The translations under genes were made by a program, and so were the position numbers. Source: Papiliotrema nemorosa (taxonomy: Eukaryota > Basidiomycota > Tremellomycetes > Tremellales > Rhynchogastremaceae). Taken from it: 64,000 nucleotides of DNA. The DNA is taken from NCBI GenBank assembly GCA_032158125.1, contig JASKOT010000014.1:124001-188000 (forward strand), written 5' to 3'. Shown here piece after piece: positions 20,408 to 30,778 of the stretch. A model generated the notes under the pieces. That model ran no database searches, was not told where the DNA came from, and was given only the letters and a program-made list of their open reading frames with translations. How positions within the stretch are numbered: position 1 is the first letter of the stretch; each line of letters starts with the position of its first letter.

Positions 20408-22621
20408 CTACTCCACAGGCATGCTCTGCAACCTCTCTCCCAAGTCAATCCAGATCCCAGTCAATCCCTTACTCGCTTCCGTCTCTTCCCTCGCAAATGC
20501 CCTCCAGCCCAAAGTCGCTTGGGCAGCCTGCCTCGAATGAAAGACCAAAGACAGTTCGTGCCACATACACGCCTTGATGAATACCCTTCTGGCGAGCAAC
20601 GAGGTGATAGACGAGTTATCTTGATCATTCGCTGAACATTCAGCTCCGGCAAATCTGCGGGTGAGTCGACTGACCTGCCACCTGCTTGTCCACCTCTACC
20701 TCCCAGCCCGGCTTTTGAGCCGATTTGGCAGCCTCAATCTTCTTTTGTCGACCGTCCACCTTTTTACGCAGAGCATCTACTGTATCCTTTGAGAGTTCTC
20801 GCGAGTCAGCGAAGCAGGCACCATGTGCTCAAAGTCACTACTCACTGTCGTGGCGGACAAAGAGGTCTCGGAAAGCGATATACAGATCGCGTTGGGTTTT
20901 GAGCGCTTCGATACTGCCCGCAAAGATCGCGGCGGCCTGCTGGTCAATTGACTTCGAGGACAGTGCCATTGCGACTCACTCTTCTTTCGGTCTCTTCTGC
21001 AACTCGAGTCCAGCTCTCCCCCACTTCGCTCAGCCCTCTGCCCACTCCCGAACACAGGGAGCAGCCACCATCATTCGCTCCGATATTTCGGTAACAACAC
21101 CTCGGCATCTCTTCGGCTATTGTCCCCAAGCTCAAAGCTATCCTACTCGAGTCCGCACTGGCGGCTTGTAATCGACTGAGCGATCTCTCGGCGAGGACGA
21201 CCAGTTTCTGATACGAGGTCAGCAATGCTGGGAGGTGGTCTCGCAGAACGCCAAGCTTTTCGTCGAGATCCGAAGGGATACCCATCTCTTGTGCGGTCGT
21301 CAACCGCTTTGAGACTGATTCTTCGTCGATCGACACCTTGGTGCGCTTGCGCCAGGCTTCAAACGCTCCTTCCGTGAGAAACACGTTGAGAGCCCCGTCG
21401 TCTCGGGTGACAGGGTGGTTGACAATCATGTTGAGGAATCGCTGTAGACCTTTACGACGTTGCTCGAGGAACGATGCGTCGGCTGAGAGTCAGCTGCATA
21501 TCTCCCTCAACAGAATGACGCACGGCCGATACGCTTAGGGGGTAGGGAAGGAAGCAGACGGAAGGGCTGGAGGTGAGCTGCATTCTGCCCATCGCCAACT
21601 CTGGTAACTTACATAACGCTTGACCAGGCAGTCCAGCAGCCATACAAAGTCGGAATAACGCCTGGACACTGGTCCACTTGAGCGTTTCTGCCGCGTCAGC
21701 TGTATCGCCTGGAAAAAGCCGGCAGCTCACATCTGATTCAACGGTGTATTTCTGCAAGAACCATCCCTCTTTCTGAGGTACCAGCGACACTTCGATCTTT
21801 TCCAATTTCTTCCAGTATCCTCGTTCAGCTTCCACGTCGAAAGCTCCCGTAGGCGCATCGGTGAACCCGCTCGTCGGAGCTGAAGCCAACCCTGCATCGA
21901 GGTAATCCCCCCTCGCGCCGTTCGTATTTCCGTTGAGTCTTGGAGTTGTATCCCAAGGCGAGGCAGACGGTGTGTCTGCTGTGGGGGCATACGCTCTGGG
22001 CGATTGCACAGCTGTCAGAACCGGAAGTGGGAGGTTGGGCAAGGAAGCAGATAGACGTTCCAGTGTGATCTCCGAATTGTCGGTCGACGATTGAGCCAGG
22101 GAAACCAGAGCCAAGGCGCAGAAAAGTTCCGATCGGGAGAGGGAAGAAGCTTCTCGAGCCGTGAGGGTGATGATGCGTTCTATAGTCGATGCGGGTAGAC
22201 GGGAAGTAGCAAGGAGTCGATGGACCGCCGATAAGGGTATGATGCCGCTCGGTAGTGGATCAAGCGAGTCGAGGAGTGACAAGTAGACAGGTGGTGGGTC
22301 ACCTAATGGTCAGCTTTATAGCTGGAAGAACGGGAACTCTGTCTCACTGAGCAAAGCGTTGAGTCCCTCACGGGAGGTGATGCTGTCCACACCTGCACCC
22401 ATTGCTGGAGGCACGGCAATGTCCTCCGAGTCTCGCCGTGGCGTACCAGATCGCGCTGGACTAGGAGCAGACGACCAAGGGTCCACTTCACCATAAGAAG
22501 AGGAAGACGGGTTAGGCATGGACGATGCGAGAGGATCAAAAGATGGGTTGGAGGTGGACGAAGAGGTGAGAAAGGCCGAGGTGGTCAGACCGCCTCCCAT
22601 CCTTCGAGGCGCGTTAAACAT
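20408..22621 (-). CDS. MVP1: Sorting nexin Mvp1/SNX8 (PX-BAR)
   Basis: The start MFNAPRRMGG is followed by a disordered Pro/Ser region, an EH-like helical section (LDPLPSGIIPLSAVHRLLAT), and the PX domain. The PX domain opens with FDVEAERGYWKKLEKIEVSL and includes the key RRYSDFVWLLDCLVKRY and PFRLLPSLPPKRIG, which appear only when introns at 21734-21675 and 21617-21569 are removed. The BAR-type C-terminus follows: EAWRKRTKVSIDEES, YQKLVVLAERSLSRL, then ARRVFIKACMWHELSLVFHS, ending RLQSMPVE. Mvp1/SNX8 binds PI3P and shapes endosomal recycling tubules. About eight introns; one donor is GTGCGT. It shares a 269-bp promoter region with the RabGAP gene. Confidence 0.93.
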
Positions 22622-22890
22622 AGTGCTGAGAGCTCTAGTCGCACGCTGGCCAGTGGAAAAACGAGATTTGGTGGCAGAGGGTGCAAGTTACACGATGAAG
22701 AGAGATGGTCAGACGATATCCAAGCGTTGCATCCTGAAAGAGGGATGTTCGGGTAAGATCAACCTTTCCGAAAACGGTGCGTCATTCAGAGTAGATTTCA
22801 CCGTTCAACCTCTCCGGCCCAGTAACGAGACACGGCACGGCGACGAAAGCAGCAGCTCGACTTCGATAGAACGAGTAGAGCACGCTGGTC

Positions 22891-24991
22891 ATGTTGGCAT
22901 CCGAGAAAGAAGGAAGTCGCAGCTCAGACCAGAAGCAGAATAACGAGATAGACGGCCACGCTGAGAGCTCCTCCTGGCTCGAACGTAGGAAAATATTGGT
23001 CGAACAGGCACTAAGAGACGGCGATTATGAGACGCTGCAGCGTATAGCTGCCTTGCCGGGAGGTTTCGGGACAGAAGAGCTGAGAAAAGAGGTCTGGTAG
23101 GTGACTAGCTGTGGAACGGTCCAGCTGAGTAATAGGCCCGTCTTACTTCATACGAGACATTTCTTCTCGAACGAGTCCAGCTCCAGCTCAAGCGCTGGTC
23201 CAAGCGATTCCAGAGGGCAGGATGAAGAACCGGATTCGATTGGCAGGCGGGACGTCGTTGGTTCCCCGGATGGCCAAGATGAACAGGACCATATTCAGGT
23301 GAAGGCGGACTCTGCTGAGCACCCGGATGAGGAGCAAGTACTTCGGGACACCAAGCGGTCTTTTGTCACCTATCCCAGAGGTATGGAGAATTCTCCACGA
23401 AGCGGGGTTTGAGCTCAGATCTAGGACTGCATCCTGAAACGAAGAGGGAGATGCAGGACGACCTACAGTCGCTCATCGTCCATGTGCTAAGACTCTACCC
23501 CACGCTCAGCTACTTTCAGGTGAGGATCACTCTTATCTAATATGACTCGAGCTGACAGATAAGGGCTATCATGATATCATGTCTGTTCTATATCTCACCT
23601 TCATACCTCAACTTCCTCTACCTACGCCTAGGTCCAGGTCTGTCTCAAGCCGGACTCGAAATAAGCGCGAAGGGCAAATGTCATCTGATGGCAAGATGAG
23701 TCCCCTCTCGGGTACCGTTGCACCAGTAGAAGACGAGGAGACAAGCCATACGGATGCAATCGACTGTGGAGGATCAGTAATCGACGCAAAGCTAAAGGTC
23801 ACGATTGCGAAAGGTCTTGAGGAGGACGGAGGTGAAGCTACAGATTCTAGTGAAGGTAAAGATGCCCAAAGAGTACAATCACCGGACGAGAGGAGAAACA
23901 CCGATCAATGGGCGAAGCTGCGTCAATGTGCGGAGGTCGTCAGTCTGTGCCGAGTACGGGACGCCATGGGCAAGGGGATGGAGCCGATGATGGGACTGCT
24001 CAAGTAAGTCGTCCCCACCCGAGACAATGAAGCTCACAATCAGATTACTGCAACGGCTGCTCAAGGTGGCTGACCCGGAATTGTCCAGATTCTCCTCAAC
24101 CATATCGCCCGTGCCTACTCTCCCATTCTTTGCTCTCTCCTGGATCTTGTGCTTGTTTTCTCACGATATCGATACTCTCGAGCCTATACAGAGGATGTTT
24201 GACTACGTCTTGTCCCGAAACCCGATCTCGGCCATATACCTAGCGGTAGCCGTGAGTACAGTTGAAGGGTAAAGCTTGCTAACGGGCAGATCCTCGTAGC
24301 CAAAAAGGATCAAATGTTCCGATTAGCCAAGGAGCTAGGGTCGGAAGCGGCAGAAGACCCTAGTCTGCTTCATCCCCTATTCTCCCGACTACCGCCTCTG
24401 TTCGCCGACACGCCAGATCAGCCTCACACCCCCGCAACAACGCACAGACCATCGAGGAGGGACGAAGATATGAACCCGTACGAGCCTATACCAATCAGCA
24501 AGGTGTTCAGCATTGCGGATGATTTCCTCGCTAGATATCCATGGGACGGGCCGGTGATTCGAGGTCGAGAGGTATTCGGTCCCGCAAGTGCGATCTTGAC
24601 GTATGAGCTTGAATTCAGTATCGGTGCGACACCCAATGAAGAGTCCCCGTGGACGCTGCGAGAGGCAGAGACACTGGCAAGTGGGAAGGTCGTCCTCCCT
24701 GGAGGGTGTGAGCCGGATGACGAAGAGCCAGAACCGGTCAGGAAACCAGTCAAGAGGAGGAGGAGGATCAGACGATTCAATACAGGATCAGTATTAGCAG
24801 TCGGGGTAGTCATGGTAGGGATTGGGATCGCAGTGTATGGTGTGAGAGCTGGAGGAGCCAAAGCAGGCTGGGCGGGCTGGTGGGGTGTAGTCATCCGGTC
24901 ATGGGTGGTCAAAGGGGGATGGGAGGAGACTGTCCACGGATGGAAGAAGGTTGCTGGTCACTGGCAAAAGGCTCTGAAGGAGGTGCTGTAG
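22891..24991 (+). CDS. TBC-domain RabGAP, TBC1D20/Gyp8-like, membrane anchored
   Basis: Exons 22891-23096, 23136-23380, 23425-23519, 23564-24003, 24044-24251 and 24290-24991 join in phase to 631 residues. The TBC domain shows the arginine finger in VLRDTKRSF and the glutamine finger in YFQGYHDIM. LPFFALSWILCLFSHDI and IFDYVLS-like helices follow. A 70-residue acidic insert interrupts the TBC domain after the YFQG helix. The C-terminus has a basic patch (KRRRRIRRF) and one transmembrane helix (SVLAVGVVMVGIGIAVYGV), the layout of TBC1D20 and yeast Gyp8, which stimulate Rab1/Ypt1 GTP hydrolysis at ER/Golgi membranes. The start is the first ATG giving a full helix before the VWPVLL motif; an earlier start is possible. 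Confidence 0.88.
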
Positions 24992-25369
24992 ACCTGACTA
25001 GTGCATGTGTTACATCTTGTCAACTTCATGCGATCGACGTGTGCGATGCCAATGACCGCGCTCGAAATCAGGCGCGACTCTTCGGTCGAGGCCCATGATG
25101 AGAAGTGACGCGAGGGCGTGGGAAAAGCAGAGGTGCCCCAGGTGTGACCCGCGTCTGGTGCCTGATGCGGGGTAGCCGGGGGAGGGAAGAGGGGGGAGGG
25201 GGGGAAGAGAGCGACCTCCACCTCCCGGGTTGACAGTGGGATGGGTGTGGGAAGGGACACATCCCTCCCTCGCTCATCCTTCTCCCTCTTCTTCCTCTTC
25301 TACCTTCACTCATCTGGGACAGCATTGTGAGAGCAGGTGTATCTCTACACCCTCTTACCGCCAGTCACA
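24992..25369. promoter_or_regulatory. GPH1: Upstream region of GPH1 with G-rich tract
   Basis: The gap is 378 bp. At 25170-25215 the + strand carries repeated G-runs, enough for a four-tract quadruplex. From 25262 to 25310 there is a CT-rich leader-like stretch. Stress-type CCCCT/AGGGG cores occur within the G-rich part. A regulatory role is inferred only. Confidence 0.4.
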
Positions 25370-28300
25370 ATGAGCGCTCTCACCAAGGATAACGTGGACA
25401 AGCTCCCAAATGGTATGCTCCCCCATCCCCTCCCCGGCCATCTAGCCTAGCAGCGCTGACGCGGTAGCTGTCACACCAGGTCATCGAACACCATCACTTC
25501 ACCAGCCGACTCTCTCACGACGAAGCTCCATCTCTGCAGGTCATGGACAATCTGCCGGTCCTCTTACGGACGTCGACGTGAGCCAGATTGGTGTGCCAAA
25601 CGTCACACCTCGTAAGGAGCGGCCGGGACACAAGCGATCCCTTACCGGTGAGCTAAACACATCTTTCCTTCCACACACTATGTGAAAGGACTAAAGGTCT
25701 GTCCCGTGCGAAACGCTGATCTCAGGGTCTTACTTCCCCGCTCAGCCCGGAGTTGAGCTCGAAGGCGAATGGCCCGTTGGCGACGAAGCCACCTGGAAGA
25801 AAGCTCTTCAATCCCAAGAGACCGATCCAGACGACTCTCAGCAGGTCGCTACCAACGTCGTGCGACATGTCACCACCTCGCTCGCTCGACAAGCTTTCAA
25901 CCTTGACGATGTGAGTTGATCGAGCACGTGCTTCGGCTGGAGCTGACGAACAAGCTTGCCGCATACCAAGCTACCGCACTGTCTGTCCGAGATGAGCTGC
26001 TCAAGCGATGGAACGAGACTACTGGGTAAGCTCAGTCTCGACCCATGGGATTGTGACGCTGATGACAGCTACCACACTGCCAGAGCACCCAAGAGGGTCT
26101 ACTACCTCTCCATCGAGTGGCTCCTCGGCCGTTCGCTCGATAATGCTGTTCTCAACTTGGGCATGCGGAACACCTACGAAGAAGCGACCAGAAAGCTGGG
26201 CTTCGTACGTCAGACCTTTCATGACCTACTGGAGCCTCTCTGATGCGGCCAGAACTTTGAGGATCTTCTTGACCAGGAACGAGATGCCGCTTTGGGTAAT
26301 GGAGGTCTTGGACGTCTTGCTGCTTGCTACGTGTGTCAGCCTAGCTAAGAGGTCGTGCGCGATAGCTGATACTTTAGATTGACAGTATGGCTACCCTCAA
26401 CTTGCCCGGTTGGGGTTACGGTCTTCGATGTGAGCTTGCAAACGCGTGACCTGGCTGGCCTCAGCTCACCTATAGACCAATACGGTATCTTCAAGCAGCT
26501 CTTGTCTAACTCGGGTGAACAGCTCGAGGCGCCTGATCCATGGCTCGACCGAGAAAGCGTCAGTTCTCCTATCCATCTCTGGAATTATCGAGCTGATACC
26601 CTAGCCATGGGAAATTCCCCGAATCGATGTTAGCTATCCTATTCGATTCTACGGTCACGTCGAGAACATCGCAAATTCCGACCGAGCTATCTGGTCCGGT
26701 GGACAAGAGTGTCTCGCGGTGGCCTACGATACCCCTATTGTGAGTGATTTCAAAAGGAAGGGATTTCAGCTGAGACATGATACAGCCTGGTTACGGCACC
26801 AAGTGGGTTCCCTCGCTTATCTTATCAACATCAGCTGATTTTCAGGAATTGCGCGAACATCCGACTCTGGAAGGCTGTTCCCCAGGCTGGATTTGATTTG
26901 AACTCTTTCAATGGTGAGTCCAGTGCAATGCCGAAGTGAAACTGACCATGCAGCTGGAAATTACGAAGCCAGTGTCGCTGCCAGCAGTGACGTTGGAAAC
27001 ATCGTGAGCTGAGCGCACACGTTATTGCTTTGTTGACGTCTCAGACCCAAGTACTCTACCCGAACGACAATATGTACCAAGGAAAATTGCTCCGACTCAA
27101 GCAGCAAGCCCGTGAGCACCCCCAGTGATTTGTAGTGGATCTTCAAGCTCACTGACCAGTGTGGACGAGTGCCTCATTGCAAGTAAGCTGCGCTTCACGG
27201 AATTGAGAGGACAGGCTGACGATGCAAGGACATTCTGAGGCGATTCACCAAGCTCGACAAGCCTTGGAGCGAGCTTCCAGACTATGTCTGCATCCAGAGT
27301 GAGCTTTCAGTAGACCGCAATGCTGTTTGTTGCTCATCCCAGTGAACGACACTCACCCAACTCTGGCTATTCCCGAATTGATGCGAATCCTCATTGACGA
27401 GGAAGAGATCTCGTATGCCCAAGCCTGGAAGATCACCACAAAGGTCTTTGCCTATACCAAGTGAGCTCATACATCATGACGTGTCATCGATCTCACACCG
27501 CAGCCACACAGTTCTTCCTGAAGCCCTTGAGAAATGGGAGATCAGCTTGTTCGAGAACCTCTTGCCCCGACACTTGCAGATCATCTACAAGATCAACTAG
27601 TAGGTGTACTTGCCTATTCTATGCTGACTTGATAGTGAGTTCTTAGGTCAAGTTGCCAAGCGATGGCCGGTGGGTACAATTGTCATCCTATGAACGCTAG
27701 CTGACGACAGAACGACATGGATCGATTGCAGCGAATGTCGATTATCCAAGAAGGATCCCCTAAATACGTACGGATGGCGTGAGTGCAGTTGATTCATCCG
27801 TCTTCTCGTGCTGACCGTTCAGGTATCTTGCCATTGTCGGTTCTTTTAAGGTCAGCACAACAAGTAGTAGAATGTAACCACTGATCTCAAGGTCAACGGT
27901 GTCGCCGAACTCCACAGTCAGCTGTTGCAAGCCACCATTTTCCGAGACTTCGTCGAATTCAAGGGTCGGGACCACTTCACCAATGTCACCAACGGTATTA
28001 CCCCTCGACGGTGAGCACTGTCCGCTCCGCTCCGCGGAAGGCTTGCGCTGATGGAGGCAGATGGCTCTTGCAGTGTAATCCTCAGCTGGCGGCCTTGACG
28101 ACCCACACTCTCGGCAGCGACCACTGGCTGGTTGATGCCAAACAGCTCGCCAAGCTTTTGCCGATGGCCGAGAACCCCAAATTCCGGGAAGCGTTCCGAG
28201 CTATCAAGCAGGACAACAAGCGAAGAGTGAGGTCTCTGATCGTCTCTCAGCCCAAGCTTACACACAGCTCGCGGAAGTGCTTGAGAACGAGCTCGGCGTT

Positions 28301-29485
28301 TCTATCAATGTCAACTCGATCTTTGCTGCTCAGATCAAGCGACTTCATGAGGTGCGCGCACCGCTCTCTGCTGTGCTCTAGCTTACACCGGCAGTACAAG
28401 CGACAAACCCTCAATATCTTCGCGATCATCCACCGATACCTCACCATCAAGAAGGCTTCTGCAGAGGAAAAGAAGAAGATCCAGCCCTGGACTTTCATCT
28501 TTGCCGGAAAAGCTGCACCAGGTGAGTCCATGCATAGATGTGTGGGTCTTAACCAGAGGTTATTACATTGCAAAGTTGGTCATTCGATTGATTGTCAATG
28601 TCGGAAAGGTGGTCGTACGTGTGACATTACATTACCTCTAGCGTTGGCTGATCGCAGAACAACGATCCTGATGTGGGAGACCTCCTTCGAGTCTGCTTCA
28701 TACCCGACTACAGGTCAGTCCTCTCCCCAGCAGTACGACATTGCTGACGAGCAGTGTCTCAATCGCCGAGGTGCTCATCCCCGCCGCCGATATCAGTGTG
28801 CAGATCAGTACTGCCGGTACGGAAGCGTCTGGTACAGTGAGTTGATCGACTGTTTGCATTCCTGGATGCCGCTCACCGGACAGAGTAACATGAAGCTGGC
28901 TCTCAAGTAGGTCACATACATAATGCCTTGACGACGGGACTGACGTACCAGCGGAGCCCTACTCCTCGGTACTGTCGACGGTGCCAATATCGAGATTGCC
29001 GAGGACGCCGGGGAAGATCAATGCTTCATGTTCGGTTATCTCTCGGACCAAGTTCAACAGATCCGATACAATAACAGCTACAACCCTCTGCCACTGGAGC
29101 AGCGATCCCCCGAGCTCGCCAAGGTATTCAGAGAGATTGAGTCAGGCACCTTTGGTGATGGACATATCTACGAATCGCTCCTCAAGACTGTAAGCCCTAC
29201 ATGTCGGGTGTGAAGCTCACTCCTAGGTGTACGACCACGATTACTACCTGGTCTCGAACGACTTTGGCTCGTACCTTGAGGCTCAAGGCCTGGTTGACGA
29301 GCTGTGGGGCAGTGACCCGGATGAGTGGACCAAGAAGTCTATCCTTACGTCCTATGCGATGGGAGACTTTAGCTCCGACCGATCGGTGCAGGACTACGCC
29401 GATGGAGTGAGTACCAGCGACAGTCGCCGGAAGTTGCGCTGACATGTAGATCTGGAACGTGGCTTCGGAGCGTGTTCCAGAATAG
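25370..29485 (+). CDS. GPH1: Glycogen phosphorylase
   Basis: Roughly 20 or more short introns divide this gene. Segments read in order: a Ser-rich N-terminal regulatory tail, [20 protein letters not shown], then [107 protein letters not shown] and the pyridoxal-phosphate lysine region [20 protein letters not shown]. The end is [15 protein letters not shown]. The enzyme releases glucose-1-phosphate from glycogen in the cytosol and uses PLP. Fungal enzymes are activated by phosphorylation of the N-terminal tail, which here contains RRSSIS. The family and extent are firm; individual exon edges are not all verified. Confidence 0.94.
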
Positions 29486-29654
29486 ACGCCGAGAAGCGCG
29501 AGCGGTGAGGGAAATATGTCTTTTTGGAAGTGTTTGAACTGGAAGCGTAAGATTTGTACTATCACGTAGAAATGCGAGATGAAGATACATGATGTGTTAT
29601 GCTGAATGCTTGGGGTACAACGGGTAACTTGCTCGAATCCATTGACCTTTTGTG

Positions 29655-30696
29655 CTATATCTTCTGCTTCTTTTGACCCTCAGGATCGTCGTTATCCGCG
29701 TCCGCTGGCCGCTTGCCTGACTCGACCTTGTCAGATGACGTCGTGGAAGGCGAAGCAGGTTTCGTGGTCGAGGTGGATTTGACAGTGTCGGCCGCCTTTG
29801 GCTTCTTCTTTACCACGATGCCCTTCATCAACGACTTGACGTCCTTCTTGACTGGCTTTATGGGTGCTTTCGGCTTGGTCGCGTTCCCTCCGACAGCTGC
29901 ACTTCCGCCAGAAGGTAATGTCGGAGCAGCCGAAGCGGCACTTTCCAATGCTGCTGTCTTGGCTGCGAGTTGTCTTGACATCAGCCACAATCACACGAAT
30001 GGAGACGACTCACTCTCGATAAGCAGCCAGTTCTTTCTTCTCTTCAGATTTCCATCCTTCTTCTTCCAATTGTTTCTTCCTTGCTTCAGAGGCCAGAAAC
30101 TCAAACTCGTCAGCGTGGAGACCTCTGAATTGGTTGCCCAATTTGAGCTTGGTTTCCCATTCCTCGTCTTTTGCCGCCTGAACATCAGCACCTGAGCAGA
30201 CTCAGACATCGGCGTGGCCTGTCGTCTTTGACAAGAGATGATATGGACGGTGGAAGTTGGCTCACTTGGGATTGTTGTAGTTGCTGCTCTGTTAGATGAA
30301 TCCCTCGTGTTGAATATGGAGAGTAGCTCACCTCGTATAATGTTCGACCATCATGTACAGGCTCCTCGGCCATCTTTGGCGGCTCTTGTCCTATCCTGTC
30401 CCTAAGTCTCTCCCACCGATGATGAGTGGTCAGTGGCCTACCTCGCATAGGCATCTTTCCATTCTTGTTCTTTCCGTTCTCTAGCTTCGTCTACCGCCGA
30501 CTGGGATTCGAACCGAGATGCGATGGATCCTTGGGCTAAAGCCGATTTGGACATGTCCACACTGAGGTTCTCCATCTTGTCCAGATACTTCTCTTTCTGC
30601 CTTGGGTTTGTAACTTGAGGGTTATTGATGATGATGATGAGGTCAAGGACAAGGGTATCTCTTACTCGGGTGTCGGGACATTTTGATTCCGCTCAT
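29655..30696 (-). CDS. NIP30 / PSME3IP1 (FAM192A)-like protein
   Basis: The N-terminal NIP30 module reads SKSALAQGSIASRFESQSAV, KDAYARLRDRIGQEPPKMAEE, LYEQLQQQ-type Gln segment, then KLGNQFRGLHADEFEFLASE and ARKKQLEEEGWKSEEKKELA. A Lys/Pro-rich tail has VKSLMKGIVVKKK and ends GQKKQKI. Human FAM192A/PIP30 binds the PA28-gamma proteasome activator in the nucleus; the fungal partner is unknown because fungi of this group may or may not carry PA28. The first exon is short and ends at a GTAAGA donor; the exact Met (30696 or 30681) is uncertain. It is divergent from U2SURP with about 80 bp between starts. Confidence 0.82.
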
Positions 30697-30778
30697 TCTG
30701 GACGTGTTTCAGAGTTGCAACTTGAGATTCCAGCTCTATGCATCGTATCCTCATTGCAGACCGACGACGATCGCAAGG

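Noticed and set aside
20353..20577. Plus-strand frames after QCR6
   Set aside because: Antisense to the well-conserved last exon of MVP1.
22518..22943. Plus-strand frame overlapping the MVP1 start
   Set aside because: Its first half is antisense to MVP1 exon 1; the RabGAP reading frame starts later at 22891.
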